A stretch of 64,000 nt of DNA, from assembly GCA_002897615.1 (NCBI GenBank), contig BDTX01000019.1, positions 1-64,000 on the forward strand, read 5' to 3'. Each line of letters begins with the position of its first letter. Within the stretch, counting starts at the first letter, position 1. The translations under genes were made by a program, and so were the position numbers. The notes under the pieces were generated by a model. That model saw only the letters and a list, made by a program, of their open reading frames with translations. It did no database searches and was not told the DNA's origin. This document shows positions 35,991 to 43,871 of this stretch, one piece after another. The DNA is from a bacterium BMS3Bbin14 (GTDB lineage Bacteria; Desulfobacterota; Desulfobulbia; Desulfobulbales; Desulfobulbaceae).

Positions 35991-37704
35991 CGGCAGGGAA
36001 GATTGACGATAGTCCGGCCGCCAGGCGCCGGCCGAGGGAAGGACGGCCGGCACCCGGGGACCTTCCCGGACCGGCCGCCGAATCCCGGGCCGGGCAGTAT
36101 TCATCGATAAACTGCCGGACTCCCGTTTCCCGCAGGGAAATAGCTATACGCAGGGTATCGCCGGGTTCGCCTTCTTCAACGGCCGGCAGGACCAGTTGGG
36201 GGTCGGAGCCGGTGGCCAGGTAAACAGGCTGTCCCCCCCGCTGCAGACGGCAGATGGTGCCGTCCATATACAATACGTCGAAATCGGCCGGCCGGGAGAA
36301 CTCCATAATTTTCCGGCCGGTGCGCTGGTTGACAATCTCAAGACAATAAATTTCAATCAACCCCATCCTGACGCTGGGGTCGATGCGGAGCCAGAAAGGA
36401 AAGCCGGTGATGTCGACCTCGAATGAGAGATCGATCCGGGCCCCGCTTTTATAATAAAGCCATTGGCAATCATCCGGATTAAAACCGTCCCCTTTATGCC
36501 AGTAGAGCTGCACAAAGTTGTCAATGGACTCTTCGGCGGTCCCCCTGTTCTTTTCCCGGCCGGCAAAAAACTCCAGGTCCCTGGCGGCCAGGGCCGCGTT
36601 GTTTTCCTCCACCAGCCTGGCCGACTGTTGCGCCAGGTAGTTGCGGGCCGTTTTCTCCTGCCGGCAGATGAGTTGCAGCGCCCGGTCGAATTCGGCTGAC
36701 GAGGCTTCCCAGTCCGGCCAGGCGGCGGCCGTTGCCGCCGCGCCCCGTTGCAGTCGTTTCAGGGTCCCGGGGTCGCTTTTTAACCGCTGGAGACAGGCGA
36801 CGACCCGGTCCTCGTCATCCCGGTCCACGACCAGGCTGTTGCGGTCATGAACAATGTACTCGTCGTGGCCGGTGACCTGGTAAACGATTGCGGTGCCGCC
36901 GCAGTGGAACATCTCCAGCGGCGGCCCGAACATCCCCTCGATATAACTCAGCTTGACCAGGACATCGCAGGAGCGATAAATTTCCGGCGTCTTGTGGATG
37001 GGTACGCGCGAAAAAACCCGGTCGACCCCCGGGAAATCCCTGATCTCCGAGGAGGTCAGCAGCCAGACTTCATCGGCGCCCGCCTGCCGGCAGAGTTCGA
37101 CCGACCGGGGAACATTCTTGTAGGGAACATCAACCGGCCCTTCAACCAGCACCCGCAGCATGCCTTCAACCCGGGGCGCCGCGCATTCACCATGCTCCCG
37201 GTACAGATCCTTCCTGATGCCGTTACGGACCAGGAAAGGGGTATTGTTATAATTGTCATGCAGATATTCCCGGATCCATGCGGCCTCGGTAATGACGGGC
37301 AAGGCATACGAATAGGTACGTTCACAGAATTTTTTCCAGATCGAGAGATCTCGTTTGTCGTGATCTCTCGGATCCTCCTCCGCAAAAAAACGGGATTCGA
37401 TGGACTGGACGAAGTAGGCAAAATGGGCGGCCGAAAGGTGCTGTAGGAGAAACGGACTCTGCCACCAGGTTGCCAGGATGATATCAAACTCCTGCCGCCC
37501 CGCCTCGGCCAGGGTCAGCCACTCCAGCCGGCCGGCGGCGGGATGCCAGCCGTACCTCTCGGGCCGGACGGCCGCCTGGGTGATGATCGCCACCTGGTGG
37601 CCGGCGTCCTGGAGACGCGACGCGTGCTCATAGATGACATAGGTGCCGCCGTTGATATCGGGCGAACCAAGCAGAAAACCGATTTTGCGGATCGCGGTGG
37701 TCAT
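35980..37704 (-). CDS. GT4 glycosyltransferase with C-terminal beta domain
   Basis: 574 residues. IGFLLGSPDINGGTYVIYEH (acceptor loop), then LVEGPVDVPYKNVPRSVEL, and SYIEGMFGPPLEMFHCGGTA with the conserved glutamate. After about residue 370 a charged helical linker leads to a beta-rich domain of about 150 residues (LYYKSGARIDLSFEVDI...), which may bind glycan. It overlaps its upstream neighbour by 4 bp (37701-37704) and probably the membrane protein gene downstream, so the operon is translationally coupled. Confidence 0.82.
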   Translation of the reverse strand: MTTAIRKIGFLLGSPDINGGTYVIYEHASRLQDAGHQVAIITQAAVRPERYGWHPAAGRLEWLTLAEAGRQEFDIILATWWQSPFLLQHLSAAHFAYFVQSIESRFFAEEDPRDHDKRDLSIWKKFCERTYSYALPVITEAAWIREYLHDNYNNTPFLVRNGIRKDLYREHGECAAPRVEGMLRVLVEGPVDVPYKNVPRSVELCRQAGADEVWLLTSSEIRDFPGVDRVFSRVPIHKTPEIYRSCDVLVKLSYIEGMFGPPLEMFHCGGTAIVYQVTGHDEYIVHDRNSLVVDRDDEDRVVACLQRLKSDPGTLKRLQRGAAATAAAWPDWEASSAEFDRALQLICRQEKTARNYLAQQSARLVEENNAALAARDLEFFAGREKNRGTAEESIDNFVQLYWHKGDGFNPDDCQWLYYKSGARIDLSFEVDITGFPFWLRIDPSVRMGLIEIYCLEIVNQRTGRKIMEFSRPADFDVLYMDGTICRLQRGGQPVYLATGSDPQLVLPAVEEGEPGDTLRIAISLRETGVRQFIDEYCPARDSAAGPGRSPGAGRPSLGRRLAAGLSSIFPADEK

Positions 37705-39800
37705 TTGAACTCCCGCTTGTATCGTCGCCGCCCGTCGAAATGGCGATAAAAATCCAGGCCCAGGCCCCGGAGGATGATCGGCGGCCAGATCCCGCTTTCC
37801 AGGATCTCTTTATCCTTTAAAATATTTTTTAGATTTTTCAAACGCTGTTTCTTTGACAGGCCGTGGTCGGTCCGGAAGTCGGTGTATTCAAAGATACCAA
37901 AATTCTCCAGGTGATAGAGACGTTCAAAAAAATCAACCTCTTCTCTTCTCGGCTTAAAGACCATGCGGGCGTGCTGCCGGGCAAACCATTCAGGGCCGGG
38001 TGCCGTGCAGCCGCACCGGAGATACGCCCGGTTCAAGGCGACCGCCGCCGCAAACATCTCCTCCTGCAGGGGCTGGATGACCCGGCGGTACAGTTCGCGT
38101 TCTTCGGGCAGGTCCAGGGTGGCGATGCACAGTTCGTCTTCCCGGCTGCGGATCCGCTCCCGCACGGTTCGCTGGTGGTCCCCGGGCAGGCGCTCATACT
38201 GCTGCCGGGTAAAATAACCGTCGGCGCTGCCGTGCGAGGCCCCGAGCACCATCTCGAAAAGAGAACGGTTGTTGTTGTAGACATGGAAATAAGGGGAAAG
38301 ACCGGGGGTATCGTCAAAAAGAAGGCCGGTCTTGATGTTGGTTGCCGAGCGCTGGGTCGCAATCAGGGAACCGACATAGAAGCCCCGCACCCTGACCCGG
38401 CCGCCCAGGATATAATAAATATTATCCTGGATGCTGCCCTTCCAGCCCACGTCAACGATATTCAGCCCCTCCTGCCGGTAATCGATCCCAAACGAATCAA
38501 GATAACGGATAAAATTTTCCCGCTGCCGGTCGCGCCGGCTTTCATATTCCTGCTGAAAGCGCCCGGACCGCTTCAGGGCGATAAATTCGGGCCGATTCTG
38601 CAGGTCAGGGAAACGGCGACTGAAATCAAGGTTCAGCTCCTCGCAGAGGGTTGCGGCCACCGACTCTTCGATATTGAGACTGAGCAGAAAATCCCGCAGG
38701 GATATATCCCGGTAATGGGCGAAAAGACGGGAAAAATCCTCCTCGGCAAGCGGCCGGAGCGAGGCCAGGAAGGTGGCCTTCCGCGACACCAGGATATAGT
38801 GACTTTCAATAACGGCATGCCCGAACAGGTCCTGCTGGTAGCGGTCGAACAGGCGTTTGAGAAACTCCCCTTCCTTGGAGAAAAAAAAGACCTGGCCGGC
38901 CTTTTCCCGGATGAGCCTCTGCACCAGCAGAGAAGTAAAGAGCCACAAGCTGTATGTCATCTCCCCGAAGGCGGCGGCGGGCCGGGAAGCCGCGGCAAAT
39001 CGCCGGGCAACCCGGCCCGTCGCGCTCAAATCCCCGGGGCGCCATTGGCTGTACAACTTCTGCTGGGCCGGATTTTTCACTTGAATCGCGGCGAGGCCCT
39101 GCTCCCTGGCCATGTTGACATCGGCGTGCGGGTTATCCCCGATCATGACCAAACGGTCGGGCCTACACCCCAGGTCGTCGCAGATCTTCCGATACAGGCG
39201 CCCCGACCCCTTGGCGACGCCGTAATCAGAGGAGATGTAGATATGATCGAACAGCTCATGGAGCCGGAAGTGCTTGAGCATTCGCCGGAAATGGGTGCCG
39301 GGCAGGTAAAAATCGGAGATGAGCACCGTTGTCCGCCGGCTCCTTTTCAACGCCCTCAGCACCTCGACGGCTTCAGCGCAGGGACGCTGGACGGCAAGCT
39401 CCACGGCCACTTCAATATCCAGGATCAGCTGGACAAACCGTTCTTCATGGACCAGGACGGGCAGTTGGCCGGCCTTTTTCCGCAGGACCCCGAGATAGGC
39501 CCGGGCAAAGTCGGCAAGGTGAAAATCAAGTTCGCCCCCGGCCGCGGCATGCTCTTCACAGAGACCCTTTTCCAGTTCCTGGCGGATCCGGTACAGTTCC
39601 CCGGCCGCAAGGGCATTATCGAGGAGCTGACTGTGCAGCCGCGCGGCAAGCTGCTTGGTGTATTCAGGTTCAATATCCCGGACCACCAGGGTATCGAAAT
39701 AATCAAAGCAGAAAACGGCAGGCGGCGCGGAAGACGTTGCCGCCAGAAGATGTCCGGCAATCCGCTCGGGGGAGTCACGTCCGATAACCCAGGTATCCAT
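37701..39800 (-). CDS. Two-part HAD-superfamily hydrolase protein
   Basis: About 699 residues. The N-terminal third is a HAD hydrolase: FDYFDTLVVRD (motif I, D-x-x-D-T), TTVLISDFYLP (motif II), a lysine in GVAKGSGRLY (motif III) and MIGDNPHADV (motif IV). Residues from about 270 form a second, large domain (GQVFFFSKEGEFLKRLFDRY ... LNIVDVGWKGSIQDNIYYIL) that I cannot name; such two-part proteins occur in surface-glycan loci. The start is the ATG at 39800, just after the ABC ATPase stop. It might dephosphorylate a sugar phosphate or a lipid-linked intermediate. Confidence 0.72.
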   Translation of the reverse strand: MDTWVIGRDSPERIAGHLLAATSSAPPAVFCFDYFDTLVVRDIEPEYTKQLAARLHSQLLDNALAAGELYRIRQELEKGLCEEHAAAGGELDFHLADFARAYLGVLRKKAGQLPVLVHEERFVQLILDIEVAVELAVQRPCAEAVEVLRALKRSRRTTVLISDFYLPGTHFRRMLKHFRLHELFDHIYISSDYGVAKGSGRLYRKICDDLGCRPDRLVMIGDNPHADVNMAREQGLAAIQVKNPAQQKLYSQWRPGDLSATGRVARRFAAASRPAAAFGEMTYSLWLFTSLLVQRLIREKAGQVFFFSKEGEFLKRLFDRYQQDLFGHAVIESHYILVSRKATFLASLRPLAEEDFSRLFAHYRDISLRDFLLSLNIEESVAATLCEELNLDFSRRFPDLQNRPEFIALKRSGRFQQEYESRRDRQRENFIRYLDSFGIDYRQEGLNIVDVGWKGSIQDNIYYILGGRVRVRGFYVGSLIATQRSATNIKTGLLFDDTPGLSPYFHVYNNNRSLFEMVLGASHGSADGYFTRQQYERLPGDHQRTVRERIRSREDELCIATLDLPEERELYRRVIQPLQEEMFAAAVALNRAYLRCGCTAPGPEWFARQHARMVFKPRREEVDFFERLYHLENFGIFEYTDFRTDHGLSKKQRLKNLKNILKDKEILESGIWPPIILRGLGLDFYRHFDGRRRYKREFK

Positions 39801-39801
39801 C

Positions 39802-41121
39802 TTACTGCGGCGAACTCGCGGCGCCGACGGGAACAACGGCGATCTGTTCGAGGTTATTGTTGAAGATACCATGCACGGCGACGCCGGACGTGACGGCGGC
39901 CAGGGCCACGATATTATGGGCCCAGCACTGCACGGTATGGATTAACGGATGGGTCCCTTCGCCAATCCCCAGGGTCAGGGTGTATTCGTCGGGATAAACC
40001 TCCGGCCACAGGAAGCTGTACTCAACGACGCTGTATCCCTGTTTGAGAGACAGGGGAGTGGTTTCCAGGCAGAGGCTGTTCTGGCCGAAGATCGCGTTGC
40101 CGACCCGGTCCTTCATCGTGTAGCCGAAAATCATGTCGTTCTTGTCGGCCTTGGCATAAACAAGCAGCCGCAAGTCGATTTTATCTCCCTGCTGAACGGC
40201 ATTCACCGGCAGGCCGTCCCTGGTGACCGAGGCGCGCAGAATCGTGACCTCGCCGAGGCCGCCCCGGTCCTCCGGCGCCACGATAAACCATTCGTCGAAA
40301 TCCGCGACCAGCTGCCGGGCGGCGGCGATTACCTCTGTCGGCAGCGCCTCCCGGCCCGGGGTTTCATCCTTGGCCTGCCGGCCGCGTTTCTCGCTGTGCA
40401 CAATCTTGGTATACTTGGCAACCCCGGCAGGAGGCTCCCCCTCGTAGACGACCTCGCCCTCGTTGAGCACGAGTACCCGGTCGCACATGTTGGTAATGGC
40501 GTGCATATCATGACTCACCAGCAGAATGGTGCACCCCTGCATCATTTTCTTCATGTGCTCCATGCACTTCTGCTGAAAGAAAATATCGCCCACGGCCAGG
40601 GCCTCGTCAATGATCAGAATTTCGGGGTCGACACAGACGGCAGTGGCAAAGGCGAGCCGGATATACATCCCGCTGGAATAGGTCTTGACCGGCCGGTCAA
40701 TAAAATCGCCGATATCGGCAAAATCGGTAATCTGGCCGAACCGGGCATCGGTTTCCCTTTTGCTTAAACCGAGAATCGCCGTGCTGAGATAGACATTGTC
40801 CCGGCCGGTGAACTCGGGGTTGAACCCGGCCCCGAGCTCCAGCAGGGCCGATATCCGCCCCTTGACCTCTACATTACCCCCGGTCGGCTGCAGATTTCCG
40901 CAGATCATCTGCAGCAGGGTTGATTTACCGGAGCCGTTGCGCCCTATGATGCCGATGGATTCTCCCCGTTCAACCTGGAGATTGACATGGGAAAGCGCGG
41001 CAAAAGAGGTATGAAGCGCCCGGCCGAAAGGATTGAAGGTCTCGAGAATCCTGTACATGGGTTTGCGGTACAGGTAATACTTTTTTGATAGGTCGTTAAT
41101 GGATATGACAATGTCGGACAT
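39802..41121 (-). CDS. wzt: Polysaccharide ABC exporter ATP-binding subunit (Wzt-like), second system
   Basis: 439 residues. GRNGSGKST (Walker A), LELGAGFNPEFTGRDNVYL, YSSGMYIRLAFATAV (signature), ILIIDEALAVGD (Walker B) and LLVSHDM. From about residue 250 a beta-rich Wzt-C-like domain follows (EVTILRASVTRDGLPVN ... VYPDEYTLTLGIGEG), which would recognise the modified chain end. It pairs with the permease 16 bp upstream and differs clearly in its C-terminal domain from the ATPase at 28819, so the two pumps probably recognise different glycans. Confidence 0.92.
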   Translation of the reverse strand: MSDIVISINDLSKKYYLYRKPMYRILETFNPFGRALHTSFAALSHVNLQVERGESIGIIGRNGSGKSTLLQMICGNLQPTGGNVEVKGRISALLELGAGFNPEFTGRDNVYLSTAILGLSKRETDARFGQITDFADIGDFIDRPVKTYSSGMYIRLAFATAVCVDPEILIIDEALAVGDIFFQQKCMEHMKKMMQGCTILLVSHDMHAITNMCDRVLVLNEGEVVYEGEPPAGVAKYTKIVHSEKRGRQAKDETPGREALPTEVIAAARQLVADFDEWFIVAPEDRGGLGEVTILRASVTRDGLPVNAVQQGDKIDLRLLVYAKADKNDMIFGYTMKDRVGNAIFGQNSLCLETTPLSLKQGYSVVEYSFLWPEVYPDEYTLTLGIGEGTHPLIHTVQCWAHNIVALAAVTSGVAVHGIFNNNLEQIAVVPVGAASSPQ

Positions 41122-41137
41122 AAGGTCGATTCACAGG

Positions 41138-41941
41138 TTACAGGACATCGGAAAACTGCGGTTTAAGCCGTTTGAAAATAAAAGCGCCGCCCAGGAGCAC
41201 CAGGCTGGCGACACCCCAGAAATACAGGGTATACATCGGATGGTGCCAGAATGGCGTACCGGTAATAAAGGAGTCCCGGTATCCCTGGACGATATAGTAT
41301 ACCGGGTTGAGTTTAAGATACCACTGGATACGCGGCGACATCATGTGAATATCCCAGAAAATCGGAGTCATCCAGAATCCAACCTGGAGCGCCACATTGA
41401 CGATCTGGGCCACATCACGGATAAAAACGTTCAGGGCCGCCGTTGCCCAGGATATCCCCAGGGCCAGGACGATGAGACCGAAGGCATAATAGAGGGACTG
41501 AAAAAAGGTAAAATAAAAGGGCTGGTGTTGAAAAAAGATCAAACAGAGCAGGACCATAATAAAAACAAGATGGGTGACCATGCCGGAGATGATTTTGACC
41601 AGCGGCAACAAGTGAGGATAAAATATTGTTTTCTTGACCAGGTGGGAATGGGCCACGACGATGTTGGTCGAGCCGCTGACGATCTCGGAAAAAAAATACC
41701 AGGGAGCCAGGCCGGCGGTCAGCCAGACAACAAAGGGGACATTATTCATCGGCCTGGCCTTGAAACCGATGCTGAAAACAAACCAGAATACGGTGATCAT
41801 AACGACCGGATTAATCACGGTCCACAGGAGTCCCAGGGACGAGCCGACATACAGTGACTTCACCTCCCGGGCGGCCATGGAGAAAATGAGCCGGCGGCGG
41901 TGCCAGACCAGCTGGAAAAAACCAATAAAATTATTAATCAT
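41138..41941 (-). CDS. wzm: Polysaccharide ABC exporter permease (Wzm-like), second system
   Basis: 267 residues, ABC-2 permease with six predicted hydrophobic segments: WHRRRLIFSMAAREVKSLYVG as the cytoplasmic entry segment, then LGLLWTVINPVVMITVFWFVF and the family loop LKLNPVYYIVQGYRDSFI. First gene of the second minus-strand operon. The 180 bp upstream, to the Bpt gene, should hold its promoter, which I could not pin down. It works with the ATPase at 39802. Confidence 0.92.
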   Translation of the reverse strand: MINNFIGFFQLVWHRRRLIFSMAAREVKSLYVGSSLGLLWTVINPVVMITVFWFVFSIGFKARPMNNVPFVVWLTAGLAPWYFFSEIVSGSTNIVVAHSHLVKKTIFYPHLLPLVKIISGMVTHLVFIMVLLCLIFFQHQPFYFTFFQSLYYAFGLIVLALGISWATAALNVFIRDVAQIVNVALQVGFWMTPIFWDIHMMSPRIQWYLKLNPVYYIVQGYRDSFITGTPFWHHPMYTLYFWGVASLVLLGGAFIFKRLKPQFSDVL

Positions 41942-42124
41942 CCGTAATCTATATAGAGTGCTGGGCAGTGCGGAGAGGCGCCTAAAAAAAACAGGGCCTC
42001 CGTACTCGATATTCGCTTTTTACCCGGATACTTGCAAGTTCGTGGATACGGATACAGGAATTTGTCTCGTACCGCAAGCAGTTTCAAGCATTACCGGGCA
42101 GACCTCGCCCTGTGGCGGCAGGGG

Positions 42125-42871
42125 TTATCGGCAGATCCGTTGCCAGCTGTGATCAACAAGCAACTCATGGGGTTTGAACGCCGCCTTGTAGCGCATGGCC
42201 CCGACCTGCTCTATCCAATATCCGAGATAGAAAGAATCGATTTTATGGCTGCGGCAGAAGTTGATCAGGTAGAGAATATTCATGGTCCCGGGACTGCGCC
42301 AGCCTTCGTCCGGATCAAAATAGAAATAGACGGCGTTCAACCAACGGCTCGAGCCGTCGACGATAGCCACGCCGATCAGCCGGTCTTTCACCCGGTACCT
42401 GATCTCAAAACAGCGACTGATGGAGGTGATAAAAAAACCGGAGTAATACTCTTCGGCCGTACTTCGACTTTCGGGGAAGCGGGTCCGCAGGAACCGGTCG
42501 AGCAGGGCCAGGTTCTCCCTGGTCATGGCCGGGGGGGCGACGCCGGCCCTAACATCACTGTTTTTCTTCCGGACCCGCCGTTGATTACGGTCGGGGCGGA
42601 ACTCCTCCGGCCGCAGCCTGATCGGCACACAACCATGACAGGTTGGACAGCGCATGGCATAAACGCAGTTGCCGTTGCGCCGATAGCCGTTGGCCAGCAA
42701 CCGGCCCATGGTCCCGTCATCAATGGCCGGGAACAAGGCCTGGTGGTAGACTGCCCGTTGCCCGAGCCCGTAGGGGCAGGCAACAGAGATGTCAACAAAA
42801 TACCGCTCAAGCTCTGTATCAATGGCAGAGCCGCCGGATTCCGGCCTCTCCGCCTGTTCGTGTATGGTCAT
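42125..42871 (-). CDS. bpt: Arginyl (or leucyl)-tRNA--protein transferase, Bpt/Ate family
   Basis: About 248 residues. CPYGLGQRAVYHQALF opens the N-terminal domain with its cysteine cluster, and CVYAMRCPTCHGCVPIRL is the second conserved cysteine-rich block. LYLINFCRSHKIDSFYLGYWI is the C-terminal GNAT-like core. The family adds an amino acid from aminoacyl-tRNA to the N-terminus of proteins, marking them for ClpS/ClpAP degradation. A GTG at 42892 is an alternative start; I chose the ATG at 42871, preceded by GGGAAACGGGGA. A family A MITE ends 3-10 bp before the longer start. Confidence 0.88.
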   Translation of the reverse strand: MTIHEQAERPESGGSAIDTELERYFVDISVACPYGLGQRAVYHQALFPAIDDGTMGRLLANGYRRNGNCVYAMRCPTCHGCVPIRLRPEEFRPDRNQRRVRKKNSDVRAGVAPPAMTRENLALLDRFLRTRFPESRSTAEEYYSGFFITSISRCFEIRYRVKDRLIGVAIVDGSSRWLNAVYFYFDPDEGWRSPGTMNILYLINFCRSHKIDSFYLGYWIEQVGAMRYKAAFKPHELLVDHSWQRICR

Positions 42872-42902
42872 TCCCCGTTTCCCGACGACCACTGGTTATC
42901 AT

Positions 42903-43061
42903 GTAAGTGATCAGGGGCACCGCATCTTTGCACGATCGCGATAGCCCGCATAGAGGGGCTATAGCGAACAATCGCGCTGGCACAAATATGCGGCCCCCCT
43001 GACCACTTACAGCGATTGAGTACGTGAAACCGCCTGGTTATATCTCCTGTGATGAGTTCGC
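42903..43061. mobile_element. Family A MITE, 8-bp TSD GTTATCAT
   Basis: A 159-bp element starting GTAAGTGATCAGG and ending GATGAGTTCGC, flanked by GTTATCAT at 42895-42902 and 43062-43069. The hairpin arms (CAGGGGCACCGCATCTTTG / CAAATATGCGGCCCCCCTG) show the family core. Its outer part, GTACGTGAAACCGCCTGG, is shared with the short copies at 9480 and 43790. It lies in the 5' region of the Bpt gene. Confidence 0.88.
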
Positions 43062-43238
43062 GTTATCATAGCAGCCCGGCAGCGACCCCGTTATCGGAAA
43101 CAACAAAAGAGGTGCGCCGTGGACTTCATGGAGCAACTTTCTCTCAAACACACTATACTCCCTGCGCTCCGCCAGTCAACTTTGACCTTAATCCGTGACG
43201 GCCCGAGGAAATAAATGCCTTTGCCGGGCAGGCATACC
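43062..43238. other. Non-coding gap with a family B end fragment
   Basis: After the MITE duplication I see no gene. At 43186-43208 there is CCTTAATCCGTGACGG, a near copy of one family B end (CCTGAATCCGTGACGG), apparently a solo remnant near the 3' end of the CYTH gene. Confidence 0.5.
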
Positions 43239-43718
43239 CTAACCGGCCTGCCCGGGCCAGGAACAAAACGGCTGCCGGCTCAAGGCGGCATTGAAATAGC
43301 GGGGGTCGCCGCTTACCTCCCGGCCGACCCACGCCGGCCGGGCAATGACCTGATCGGCCCGCTCAAGTTCCACTTCGGCGATAACCAGGCCGCGATTTTC
43401 TCCGAAAAACTCGTCCACCTCCCAGACCATCCCCTCATACTCTATTTTGTACCGGTCTTTTTCAATGAGCGGCTGACGGCAGAATTTTGCCAGCAGCTCG
43501 GCGGCATCGGCAACGGGAATCTCGTACTCGAACTCATGGCGGACAATGCCCGCGCCCCCGCCCTTCACGGTCAGGAACCCCCGGTTGCCCATGATCCTGA
43601 CCCGTACCGTCTTGTCCCGCTCCAGGCAGAGATAGCCCTGGCGACACCTGATGGGTGGGGCCAGGTCTTTCCAGGCCCACCCCTCGACAAGAAATTTTCG
43701 TTCTATTTCGATCCCCAT
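43239..43718 (-). CDS. CYTH-domain triphosphatase
   Basis: About 159 residues. The start MGIEIERKFLV has the E-x-E-x-K motif of the CYTH tunnel, followed by alternating charged strands (VRVRIMGNRGFLTVK, RYKIEYEGMVWEVDEF, GLVIAEVELE) that line the triphosphate-binding tunnel. Small stand-alone CYTH proteins hydrolyse inorganic triphosphate or related compounds using a divalent metal. The open frame extends to 43826, but the first part runs into MITE sequence; the ATG at 43718 directly precedes the conserved motif. Confidence 0.85.
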   Translation of the reverse strand: MGIEIERKFLVEGWAWKDLAPPIRCRQGYLCLERDKTVRVRIMGNRGFLTVKGGGAGIVRHEFEYEIPVADAAELLAKFCRQPLIEKDRYKIEYEGMVWEVDEFFGENRGLVIAEVELERADQVIARPAWVGREVSGDPRYFNAALSRQPFCSWPGQAG

Positions 43719-43789
43719 GCGTATCCTCTCAAAACACGATCCGGCCCCGGACAGGCGCCCTCTTTCATCAGGACGACGACTTGTCGGCC

Positions 43790-43871
43790 GTAACTCATCA
43801 CCGGATATATAACCAGGCGGTTTCACGTACTCAATCGCTGTAACTGGTCAGGGGCACCCCTGATCACTTAC
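43790..43871. mobile_element. Family A MITE, short form, 8-bp TSD (TGTCGGCC/TATCGGCC)
   Basis: An 82-bp element, GTAACTCATCACC ... GGGGCACCCCTGATCACTTAC, flanked by TGTCGGCC (43782-43789) and TATCGGCC (43872-43879), 7 of 8 matching. It is a sister of the 83-bp copy at 9480, sharing GGCGGTTTCACGTACTCAATC. It lies inside the 3' end of the antiporter gene and supplies the present stop codon. Confidence 0.85.
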
